64,000 bases of DNA from Vicia villosa (lineage: Eukaryota > Streptophyta > Magnoliopsida > Fabales > Fabaceae), in NCBI RefSeq assembly GCF_029867415.1, contig NC_081185.1, positions 86,415,251 through 86,479,250 of the forward strand, written 5' to 3'. Position 1 is the first letter of the stretch, and each line of letters opens with the position of its first letter. A program made the position numbers and the translations under genes. Shown in pieces: positions 23,463-33,839 of this stretch. The notes beneath the pieces were generated by a model, which was not told the origin of the DNA, searched no databases, and saw only the letters and a list, made by a program, of their open reading frames with translations.

Positions 23463-23530
23463 CACATGGCCCAATGGCTAATGTTTTATGTTGCAATAGA
23501 GAGGTCCTGAGTTCAATCCCTAGTGGCCAC
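23463..23530 (+). other. tRNA-like segment with pol III box A and box B in LTR A
   Basis: TGGCCCAATGG at 23467-23477 fits the box A consensus and GTTCAATCC at 23511-23519 fits box B, with tRNA-like spacing. No full cloverleaf is obvious, and it is not called as a tRNA gene. A second box-B-like GTTCGAATC (23356-23364) lies upstream inside a ggtctgg/ccagacc inverted repeat followed by a T-run. Confidence 0.5.
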
Positions 23531-24504
23531 ACTCTCATTTATTTTTATTACTTGTTTTGTTAAGTTTTTATTAAACTTCAAAAAATAATTAAAAATAGTA
23601 AAATTAACTTTTTTAATCCCTTCTTTTTAGTATGATTTATTTATTTCATGTATTTTCATACCATGTTAAAAAATCTCAAAAATATTTATTTCATCATTTT
23701 AAAATTAATCTAAAAACATGTTTTCTTATGTTTGAAAATCAATTAAAAATCACTTTGTCTTGATTGTTTCTTTCATATAACTTTGTGAATGTTTTGTATA
23801 TATGCGTTTAGGGTTAGAATAGAATGTCTTTGACTTTCTTTGTGTACCCTTAGACCATTTCTCTTAAAGAAATTGGTATTTTAAATTAATTAGGTTTAGG
23901 TGTTTATGTTTAACCCTAATTTGTAACTCTAATTTGAAAAACCCTAGGTTTAAAACCCTAACCCAAAAACATGTTGATCTTTTGTTTATCCCTGACTAAT
24001 TAAGTTTGTCATCTTGTACATACTTGTTGATTTTAACCCATGTTTTGTACTTAATTTTTATTTTAATCATTATTTTGTTAATTCCTCTTATGTATTGTTT
24101 ATCTAACCCCATGTTTATTTATCATATCAATCATTCATCATTCTTATATGAGTTTGAATCCAAGGGTTTAGATACATCCATCTCTCTTACACAGCGATTA
24201 TCATATTCACTTGTTTGTTCATGTGCCATATGATATCACATACACACTTGAGGTGTTTATTGTCAATTGCTTGAGTTTGTTGTTTTTGTCCAAAAGGATG
24301 GGAATGGTATTGACTAAGTTGTCAAAGGTACTCAAATTCTTTTCCAATATCTTTTACTTTTGTGTTAAGTATTTTAAAGCTTTTCATTTGTTTATGGTTT
24401 TGTATTGTTAATGCTTAACCAAACCCTTTGTTTTTTTTAACTTTGGCACTAAGAGTAGAATTATTCTCGGTGAAACTATTCTTAGTCCATTGACCTTTGT
24501 ATTA

Positions 24505-24824
24505 TTAAAGCTAGGTCTTTTTTTTGAAACCTTGGTGTTAAGAGAAGAATTATTCCCGGTGAAACTTCCCCTAACCCATTGACCTTGTATTTTAAAGCTT
24601 GGTCTTTTTGATTTATTTTAAAATTCGGTAAGTATTTTAAAGCTTAACCTTTTAAACATATTAGGTATTTTAAAGCCTAATTCCTTTTTTAAAATTGTTA
24701 AGTATTTTAAAGCTTAACCTTTTAAACTTATTAGGTATTTTAAAGCCTAATCCCTTTTTAACTTGTTAAGTATTTTAAAGCCTAACCCTCTTTTAAAAAC
24801 TTGTGAGTATTTTAAAGCTCACAA
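24505..24824. repeat. Array of hairpins with a constant loop and changing stems (LTR A)
   Basis: Units share the loop tattttaaag between variable complementary arms: GGT(T)AAG/CTTAACC (24627-24649), ATTAGG/CCTAAT (24660-24681 and 24730-24751), GTTAAG/CTTAAC (24697-24718), GTTAAG/CCTAAC (24765-24786, one mismatch) and TTGTGAG/CTCACAA (24801-24824). Two weaker units with gacc/ggtc arms precede them. Spacing is about 34 bp. Confidence 0.88.
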
Positions 24825-25294
24825 CCAAAAAGATTTTGGCCACTTTGGCCCCTTTTTTCCTTTTTAGAGGAACTACAGAAGCTTTGACTTTCCTATTGCA
24901 CTTAAGGGGTATGTAGGCCTAAGATGCGACATCTTATCGAGCTCACTTTCAAAAACTTCTTTTCCCATCCCCACCCTCTATTTCAAAGAAGTTTTGTACA
25001 TAGGATTTTCAAAAAAAGGTATGTATAAAAAAAAGACAAAAACATAAAAACAAAGAGGTTCCCATGGAGTACCATGGATATGAAGGGTGCTTAAAACCTT
25101 CCCCTTGTATAACAAACCCTCCGTAGCCAGAACTCTGATAAGTTTATTAGTTTTGATTTTAAAAACTTCTGTGGGTTTTATTCGCTCTTTCACCCATTCC
25201 TTTTTGGAAACAATAAAGCGCGGTGGCGACTCTGTTTAAAATGAGCTAAGTCTTCCCATGACTCTAGTCTCACCAAATTCACTGCTACAGCTTG

Positions 25295-26097
25295 TATTGG
25301 CGTAATATTGATGAGATAAAATTTTGTTGTAATTTATGTTATTGCATGTCACTGCCGCATGCATTCATAGTCAAGACTTGTGTCCCTTAAAAATGGCCTG
25401 TACTGGCGTAAGATGGCCTGTATTGGCGTAAGATGGCATGTATTGGCGAATGGTGAGGGCTTATGCCCTGGTGGTACCACATGCATGTGAGTCGGTGTCA
25501 GTCCCATTGTAGTATACCATGGATGAGTTGATGTTTAATGCTCAAGAAGTATAATTATGTGTGCTTAAATTGTTGTCTACTCATTATTATGCTCCCTTTT
25601 ATATTGTTATGATATCTCACCCCTTCTATTTGAATGTTACCTTTATATTGGTAACGTGCAGATGAGCCGAAGTAGCTAATACGCGGAGTTTAGAAGAAGT
25701 AGCTCTTCTTATTCCTTTGGTTTGGTTTCATTGCTCTGATATGTAACACCGGGGGGATGAACGCTTGTTTATTGCATTATTGTTATTTTATTTTGGTGAT
25801 TCTTGTTAGAGTATTATAAACTCTATTTTGGTTTTTGAAGAATTGTTGTTTAATGCTGGTCAATAATATTATTATGATGAACATGAGTACTTTCCGTTGT
25901 TTTAAATGAAGTTGAATTTGAAGACTAAGTTGAAGTTGTTTGTCGGTTCATCCGAAAAGTGTGTTATATATCTATATATGCATGTTTGCGCATATTTTAT
26001 TGTTTATGAAGTGTAGCATCCTAATATGTTGTATTTTGTTTGAAAATAATTTACTCTAATTTTTATTAAATTATCGATGTGGAATTAGGGTGTTACA
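25295..26097 (+). mobile_element. Chromovirus E, 5' LTR, right part
   Basis: Resumes after solo LTR A and ends ggtgttaca at 26097. It contains a 20-bp direct repeat near 25395-25450 (ggcctgtattggcgtaagat type) and the block ggtaccacatgcatgtg shared with other chromovirus LTRs. Confidence 0.8.
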
Positions 26098-26101
26098 TTA
26101 G

Positions 26102-26113
26102 TGGTATCAGAGC
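26102..26113 (+). other. Primer-binding site of E
   Basis: tggtatcagagc, four bases after the LTR end; the following gcaggtcggcccgtccggcc matches the leader of element C. Confidence 0.9.
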
Positions 26114-26219
26114 AGGTCGGCCCGTCCGGCCAAGTTGTCGAGTTAGTAGTGTCATTTAACAATCGAGTATTGTCAATTCAGTTTCTAACTGTTATTTGTT
26201 GTATGGTGTGAAGTAGAAG

Positions 26220-26564
26220 ATGTCTGTAAGAAATGATGTTGCGATTGTTATTGCCTAGGAAGCTATGGCTCAGGCTATGCAAAATCAACCTAACACAAGT
26301 GCGCATGATAAATCTCGTAGTTCGGAAACATTTCAAAGGGAGAATCCTCCTACCTTCAAGGGAAAGTATGATCCTGATGGAGCATTGGCTTGGATTAAGG
26401 AGATAAAAAGGATTTCCCGAGTGATGGACTGCACTCCAACACAGAAGGTGTGTTATGGTACTCACATGCTGGCAGTCAAAGCTGATGATTGGTGGCTAGA
26501 AACTCGGCAGAGGTTGGAAACTACAGGTGATAACGGAGCCCAGAAGGCACGAGCTCGTAGTTAA
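26220..26564 (+). pseudogene. Chromovirus E gag, 5' fragment
   Basis: Starts at ATG 26220 with an in-frame tag at 26256; the frame then stays open to tag 26562-26564. FQRENPPTFKGKYDPDGALAW, IKRISRVMDCTPTQKVCYGT and ADDWWLETRQRLE are the conserved start of the chromovirus Gag capsid region. Similarity ends near 26545 and unrelated sequence follows, so the rest of element E is missing. Gag would form the particle; this copy is non-functional. Confidence 0.88.
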
Positions 26565-27026
26565 TGTCGGGAGCTGAATAGGTATCGAGGTGCATCCGTT
26601 GGATATCATAAGATTTCCATGGAATACACCTAGGGCTTCCACCGAACAAATAACAAAGCAAGGAGCCGTTGGGGCTATTCTGCAATGGATGTCCCAAATC
26701 CTAGTGAAAAGAAGACCTTTCTATATCCACACCTAGATACTATTTGACACATCCGTTGGACAGGGTCCGTGTTTCGTTCGAGAAGGGGTGGGCATCACGG
26801 AATGCATCATCCTTAGATCTTCCTCCCAGACAAAGCATCTAGAAGATTATGAAGAGGTATGAGTACAAGTAAACCCGATCATTTCAACCTCGGAAAGAAG
26901 ACACAAAAACATATAACAGAGGCCGAATCATTCGCGATTCAAAGGCCCCACCCTCCAGAGCCAGCCGAGCATCAAGCCACCCAAATATAGTAAATTGGCA
27001 AACAACCAATACATTAGATGTCCGTC
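26565..27026. other. Unassigned TE-like sequence
   Basis: No reading frame or repeat recognised. It is contiguous (across solo LTR F) with the tandem array at 29386, so it may be the 3' part of a Tat-like element. Confidence 0.35.
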
Positions 27027-27031
27027 TTAAA

Positions 27032-29361
27032 CGTAACACCCCATTTCTACCCAGTAATTATAATCAAAATCAGAGTTATAAAATTTTAACTCACAAACGG
27101 GATGTCACACTTCACATTAAATCATACATCATAAAACAACTTGTTCATTTTTAAGCCACTATGAAAGCGCACTAATCTTTGTAACCTGCGGATTACCAAC
27201 ATAGGGGTAACATTCAAATAGAAGGGGTGAGATATCGAACTATATCAACAAGTGTATGATAAACAATATATATAAGAATCCGAGTAATTAAAATCACCAC
27301 TTCACAACACCAACATCACAATTCACAATACAAGTCACAATACTTCGCATAAATTCATAATTCAAGTCACGGAACTTCACATAAATTCATAATTCAAGTC
27401 ACACTTATGCAACATAAAATGCGACACTAATAATGCACATGCATGTGGTACCCATGGCTTCAGCCCCCATCGCCAGTTGCTAATTAATAGAGGCATCAAA
27501 CGAGGCATAAGCCTTCATCATTGTTTTCCAATCCAAGCCGTCACAAAATGCAAATGAATGTGACTTGATGAATGCAACATCACATACACAATCACAACAA
27601 ACTCGTTACGAGGCACACACCTATATCACTATTTTTACCAATAATTTGAGGTAATCAATCTTCACAACAATTCATGCGCTTCGCAATATTAACAAAATAA
27701 TAGCATCACATCGTCACTGGCCATAGGCCTACAACTTAGTATCAACACATCACAACAACAGATTAACAACAAAATACTAATAGCAAAGCATCAATGATGT
27801 ATATATATATATCATAAATATAATTAGCGGTATAAAGGAATATTCCCGAAACGGTCTCTCCTAAAATTATACTAACTGGTAATAAAATTTCTGTTGTTAA
27901 TTCACCACTAGTATTCCCTGCTACCTACTACAACATGCATGTTTATCGCTTATTTAACTCTAGAACCACCGTTCTTTATTTATACGTCACTATGTTACTG
28001 TTACCAAGTGATTTTCACTGCTAATTAATCTTCTGCCAAATTACTATCATTCTCTGCTTTGCACTGCTATTATCAATCCATAATTTTTTTGTAATCTACT
28101 CACTGCATTTTCACTACATTTGTTGCATTATTTTACTGTCATCAAAACTTCTTCTGCTACTAAACATCACTCATCTGCTATTACCTGTTTTCAACATGCT
28201 ATATTAGTGTAGCTCTTAAGTTGTATTAATTTTGTGTTCATATGCTATTCTCATATCAAACTAAACACACTAGCTAAACAAATCAATTAAAAGTATTAAA
28301 ATTAGTGTGGCCCCTGCCACTAACCATAAGGGACGTCCGTCCCCCCTTGAAAGCACCTAGGGCGCCCACCCTGGCATAAGGGGCGCCCGCCCCATACCTC
28401 ATGTGGCCCCCCGCCACAAACTTTTCTTCTTCCTCTTTGTTTCTTTTTTCTTTCTCATGTTTCTAGAATCCATTTGTTTCACTCATAATTTTATCCATCG
28501 ATTTACATAATACCCAGTATTTATAAGATCAGATCCAGTTAAATCAACACGACTAAATTTTACAACATTTCATCACGATCAGTTTCCTCACTGATATCAG
28601 CAAAGACATCACAACAACAACATCACATACAGATAACAAAACAAGCCAAACACAACACACAATCTCAATGATGGGTTAATTCTAATTCCTAACATAGTTA
28701 CTAGAAAATATCAACTAATACTGCAATGATATTAGGAATTTACAGTAGAGTCAAGACCAATTCCAAGAACAACAACTCACAACAGTATAACATTTAGATA
28801 GGGAAAAAATTCATCATTCCGGTATAACCTGTAACACAATTCAACACAGTTATAATTTTTAACGACCCAAAATTCCCACATATCATTTATCATAATCCAG
28901 GCTATAGAGTTGAACCCCACCCTTACCTTGGATTGGAGACCGCCCTATGATTTTTGGTCGAATTTCCTAGCCTCCGGTCTTCGCATAATTCTTCCATTCT
29001 TTTCCTCTCCTGCAGCTTCTCATATTCACTGTAGCCTCTTCGTATCTCCACCAAACCCTTGTGCCTCTTCTCACTTTTTGATAGCAAAACCACCTTACTG
29101 TTGCATATAATTTCTTTCTATTCACTTAAACCAAATGGTACTATTATATTATTGGGCCTAGTATTACACCTCCCATAATACTACTTCTAACCATTCAAGG
29201 TCCATAATAATAACAATAATATTATTCTAATACTATTTCTCCAATTCAATCAACCAATTAAATTCGACCAATAACATCACAGCTTAAATCAATATCTCAC
29301 ACTTCAACGTAAAAATCGAAATAATTTAATTAAAAATTAATTAAATTATCAGGGCGTTACA
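27032..29361 (-). mobile_element. Chromovirus-type solo LTR F
   Basis: On the minus strand it starts tgtaacgccctg (29361) and ends ggggtgttacg (27032), 2330 bp. Flanks are ttaaa (27027-27031) and ttaag (29362-29366), a target duplication with one mismatch. No PBS, PPT or coding region. It shares with C and E the blocks gatatctcaccccttct and ggtaccacatgcatgtg. GC-rich inverted repeats lie at 28307-28417. Confidence 0.8.
28307..28417. repeat. GC-rich inverted-repeat cluster in LTR F
   Basis: gggacgtccgtccc (28330-28343), agggcgcccaccct (about 28358-28371), ggggcgcccgcccc (28380-28393), flanked by ggcccctgcca and ggccccccgcca. A GC island in AT-rich surroundings. Confidence 0.8.
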
Positions 29362-29385
29362 TTAAGGACCCGAAGATCTATTGGA

Positions 29386-29790
29386 GATGCTTTTCCCGTT
29401 CGAATACAAAAATCAAACCCCCCGAAATTGTTCATGTGAAGATTCAGGGGAACTATTTAATATGCTTTGAGCGTCCGGCTACTACAATCAATTCACCACA
29501 TCTCCTTGAGCGCCTTCAGCAGTTAGTGGTGCTTTTAGATATGTTTCGAGCGCCTAACTACAACAATCAATTCCCCACAACACCTCATGCATCTTCACAA
29601 GTCAGGGGTACTATCGGATGCCCTTCGAGAGCCTAACTACATCAATCAATGCCCCACAGAGTCTCGTGCGCCTTTAGAATCAAAGGGAGTTGTCGGAGAC
29701 ACTTTGCACGTCCGACTATAATAACCAATTCCCCAAGGTTTTATTAGAGACGTTTTGCACATCCAAATACAACATTCAAATATCCCATGT
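29386..29790. repeat. Degenerate tandem array, about 77-80 bp period
   Basis: About five diverged units, each with a gagcgcctaactacaacaat-like core followed by caattccccac (near 29465, 29545, 29620, 29700 and 29750). Tandem arrays of this kind are known in the 3' untranslated part of Tat/Ogre elements; the family here is not identified. Confidence 0.65.
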
Positions 29791-30500
29791 AAAATATATA
29801 CACACTATCATGCGTAGCTGGCGCACCCCCACCCTTATGGATCTAGGAAATAAAAGGGCGAGCATGATGACGCCTGGAGACGTCCACCTCGATCCGAGCT
29901 ATCGCCTTAGGGGCAAGGATGGGGCTCCTCTACCTTTGACTGGGTAAGATCCTCTATGATGTGGGGCAAAGTTTAAAAAATGGTCGATCTAGCCGGCTTC
30001 ATGCCCTTCGTTTGTAAGTATAATTTGAAAGACCACCATGATTAACCTGACTCATACCTTATCCATATAAACGTGATTAAGGCATAGACGCGTCTAGATG
30101 GTTTAGCATGAAATAATTATAAGTACAACTAGGAGCATAAACGCTTAGAACTGAACTCGTGTACCTCTAAGTTTCAATCCAACATACGAACACCTCAAAC
30201 TGCAATAATGTTTCCTTCGTGCAAGCACATTTTGAGCACATACATGCGCTACTACCTCAGTATTCTATGGAGACATCGCGTACATCTTAAAGCAACACAC
30301 ATACGTGCGAAACAACCATATGCGGCTTCGCAAAAGACTTAAAGTCATTTACACTTTAAGCAGCTATTATTTATTGCTTTCTACTACAATTTTTTTTTTG
30401 CAAATTGCAAGATTCCTAAGCATTCTTTAGATATCCCCTGATTCTAATTCTCCTTGGATACCTGCCGGGCAATGATGACGGTTGAAAAATGAGCAATATT
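29791..30500. other. Unassigned sequence
   Basis: No coding similarity or repeat structure recognised; one T-run near 30391. Probably decayed retroelement sequence. Confidence 0.35.
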
Positions 30501-31339
30501 ATATCAAAAAGCACAAGTGATTAGCGGTAAATGTATCGTGTTTCTTGCTTGTTTTACCTTCTATTTCACGTGTGTTTTCATCATCGTTGTTGAATTTTAT
30601 GTGTTTTGTCTCCTTTGTTTGTTTTCAAGTAATGAGAGGTCAATGGAGCAAATCGAAACAAAAAAGGCCAAAGATCACACAAGATGGAGTGTTTTTAGTA
30701 CAAATTCCCCGAAACCAACATGGCCTGGCCATGTCCCATGACACAATCCATGTTGGCCATTTTGAAGCACGCTCATACAAGTAGCCAAAGGCTGACACGG
30801 CCAGTTTGTGTTCCCTAACACGACTTGTGCCACTCCTCAAACTGTTACAAACTTTTGATATTTGGATGGCTTTTGTGACCTTTTGTAATAGGTAACCTCC
30901 ATTTATTTTATGATTATTGATACATGACAATTAAGCTCGAAATTAGAGAAAATAATGGGCAACTTAAGGCTTAGAAATGAAAAAAAAAGAAATGGAAGTT
31001 TTTATTTCATCCATTATAAGGCTCAAATTCTCTTTTAGGATAATGATCTACCGCAAATGATGTATAATTTAAAATTAAGTCCAATTTATCACACTAAAAA
31101 ATTAAATAAATTCACTCACATCATAACATAAATCTTTAGTCAAGTAAACAAAGAATTTACTTACACAACACTTGCAACCCCAAAAACCTAGAAAAAGCAT
31201 GTATTTGTTTGGTTTATTAAAAAAAGAAAAAAGAAAACAACACAAATAAAGGATATGACACCCCTCCCCCGCACTTAAATCGTACATTGTCTTCAAGGAA
31301 AGAAAAACAATCATAAAATAATACACATATATAAAATAA
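30501..31339. mobile_element. Probable gypsy (Athila-like) LTR or leader remnant
   Basis: Contains catggcctggccatg (30719-30733) and further cacggcc/ggccat words in a cluster to about 30840, then AT-rich sequence up to the RT fragment. The Athila assignment rests only on proximity to the RT fragment. Confidence 0.4.
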
Positions 31340-31775
31340 GAGTAGGGAAAAAAGGAACACCCTGTTTAATTCCAAGATCAAAGGGCATCATCCTTTTTAG
31401 CATTTGATCAGTGAAGGGTAGAGGAAAGTGGTCCATCCTAGTTGTCTAGATCAGTCTCGTGTAGAAAATGCATGCTCTCCAATTGTTCCAATTATTATCA
31501 TAGATGGGGTATACGATACTAGCTTGTAAGAGTCCAGTTATCTCATTTTTTACAACATCCAAAATCAAGGAGTTATGTTGCCTTTGGGGCTGCCTAATTG
31601 ATTTTACCCCATCCTCAAACAGTATATAATGCATACACATTGACGGGTTAGTGTCAAGAATGCCAGCTAATGTCCATCCAATTGCCTTATTTTGTTTCCT
31701 CAATACTTGCAACAATTTTTGTTCTTGTTCAAATTTAAGTTTAGATGAAATTATTGCATACAACTTTTCTTCCAA
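31340..31775 (-). pseudogene. Athila-like reverse transcriptase, N-terminal fragment
   Basis: Minus-strand reading from 31775 shows KLLQVLRKQNKAIGWTLAGI, PSMCMHYILFEDG, RQPQRQHNSLILDVVKNEI and LLQASIVYPI. After a frame change it continues with MDHFPLPFTDQMLKR. These are the conserved first blocks of Athila-lineage gypsy RT. The next block (MMPFDLG) follows directly, so the middle of the polymerase appears deleted. No integrase or RNase H is attached. Confidence 0.88.
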
Positions 31776-33575
31776 GCTCTAAAGCAGATGGTTGCCAATG
31801 GTTGACAAAATTTTGGCAGTATAAACTACATTTACATATCCAACATCAATTTGTTAATATAAATCTCATAAGAAGTATCAACATGTTAAGAAGGTTCATT
31901 TTAAGCATAAACTAAACATCTAAGGGAGACTAGAGAATTCTTAAAGTTATCATGTAATGTGGACCTAATATTGGGATGAAAGGGAAGTCTACTTAATAAT
32001 ATCATACATGGATAAAATCCTAAGGTATAAGTGATTTACCCTGAACAAGGTAGAATCAAATCCTAAGGAAACATGGTATCAACAAAGAAAAAAAGTAAAC
32101 ACTTTCAAGAGATATGAGATGAACATCTCAAAGGAAGGCAAACACAAAAAAGAAATTAACCACTTTCAAAGGTATGAGATAAACCTCTCAAAAGGAAGGA
32201 GATACTACTTGAACAAGTAGAGAAAACAAAGAAGAAACCACTTCTAATGATAAAAGATAAACACCTTAAAAGAAAACAAACTCGATACTTTAAACGAGTA
32301 GAGAAGGAAACAATTTAAGAACCAAATTATAACCAATCTAGGTCAAGACTTAAGGTGGAAGATGCAAGAATAAGTTATCTCACCAACAAAGCTCAATCAT
32401 ATGAGAAGCCATGGGCCATAAACATGTTAAAAGAATACAAGAAAATTTGTTAAACAAGTCATGATATCATAACACTAGGGAATCATATATCAACAGTCAA
32501 ACAAAGTAAGGTGTGACCACTAAGAATCATAAGTATAAATCATGGTATACCTTTAAATAAAGGAATTAGACCTCGTGATACAAGACTAGCTATTAAAACA
32601 AACAAACAACCTCCAAGTTAGGAGTTAACTTGCATTGCAAGCAAAAGGGGCAAGCATAAATGAAAGTGATGCATGATTCATTTCCATATGAAAGCATACT
32701 TCAATTAACTAAGTCAAATGGGGATCCTTAACCTTAGCAATTTCACCAAACCAAAAAGAATAAAATAAGGTGGGAGAAAACAAACTATGACTCCTAGCTA
32801 GTCACCATATTGAATTGATAATCAAGTATCAATCAAGGATCAAAGGAGAAAGGTATGAGATACCTTTTAAACTTAAAATTCATAAGCAAACACAAGCATA
32901 ATCAATGACCAGTGGACTTATGATCATCAATTTGAAAATTTCTAGAGCAATAGTCAAGAAAAAGTCTCACTAGTGAATGATTAACAAATAAAGTAAACTT
33001 CAAAAGTATGCTTCAAGTAGACTTGGCTTTGTCCATGAACATAGACTTCAAGGAACCAATAACTAAGCATCAAGTCACATATGTAGTGACAAAGTTTGAT
33101 TATATGCCTCTGAAGCATCACCAAACAATGAAGAAAGAAAAATAAGTTAGTAAATCAGAAAATTGTTTGCTCTCAATAGTCATCAAAGTTGAATTGCAAT
33201 TGAAAACAAGTCATAGAACTATGAAACCATGCACTAAGGCCTAATGACCATAGAAGTCAGAAGCAAACGTTCAAAGGTAGTTTCATGATATTCAAAAGGA
33301 AATGTATATGACACTTCTCAATCATGATCTAAAAGGGATAGTGAAATAAGCTTCTAAGTTAGACGAAGAAGAAAAAGTAATTGAGTATTTGAATATTCCA
33401 TAAACATGGACTCAAAGCTCTTATCACATGAGAAGGATTAGGGGAAGAAAGAAATTATTGAACCCTTATATATTGCACCAAGGTGCATTCCCCTAATCAT
33501 AAGCTACAAACCACACATGTATAAGCAAATGAATGACCAAGTAGGAGGCAAAAGTATAAGTACCAAGTAAAGTCA
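31776..33575. other. A-rich, strand-asymmetric non-coding sequence
   Basis: No reading frames of note. The + strand is strongly A-rich. Between about 32097 and 32310 there are degenerate repeats of roughly 65-70 bp (ggtatgagataaacctctcaa type). It is probably internal or 3' sequence of a minus-strand gypsy element, continuing across LTR I to 37338. Confidence 0.4.
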
Positions 33576-33839
33576 ATTAGTGTTAGAACAAGATTTGGTT
33601 CTGCAATATGTTTATGAGTTTTGATGGTAACAATGAGTGTGTTTGTAGTGAACAATTTTGATAATCTAGTGTTTTTTGTTTGAGCTTGTAACAAATAGAT
33701 TCTGAATTTGATGAAAGGTGTGGCCAATACATCAGAAGATACCAAGTTCCACATCCGCGCTACATAAGTTCTGATGAACAATAGCGAAATGCTTCAGAAG
33801 CATCTGAAGTTATGAATCTGATACAAAGTCTGAAGAAAT

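Larger units (their letters stand above)
2570..25289 (+). mobile_element. Ogre-type solo LTR A, split by nested insertions
   Basis: Starts tgttgcacccc at 2570 and ends actgctaca at 25289, flanked by the 5-bp target duplication gcttg (2565-2569 and 25290-25294). Its own sequence is 2570-4681 (plus one TSD copy of B) and 23277-25289, about 4.1 kb. No PBS, PPT or internal region is attached, so it is a solo LTR made by LTR-LTR recombination. The 3' part contains the Ogre-like run ggtggcgactctg and, further upstream, tRNA-like segments and a hairpin array. Confidence 0.85.
23277..25289 (+). mobile_element. Solo LTR A, right segment
   Basis: Continuation of LTR A after solo LTR B. It contains tRNA-like segments (23325-23530), a hairpin array (24505-24824) and the terminal block gtggcgactctg typical of Ogre-like LTR ends. 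Confidence 0.85.

Noticed and set aside
23340..23530. Genuine tRNA genes
   Set aside because: Box A and B are recognisable but no seven-base-pair acceptor stem or complete cloverleaf could be seen.
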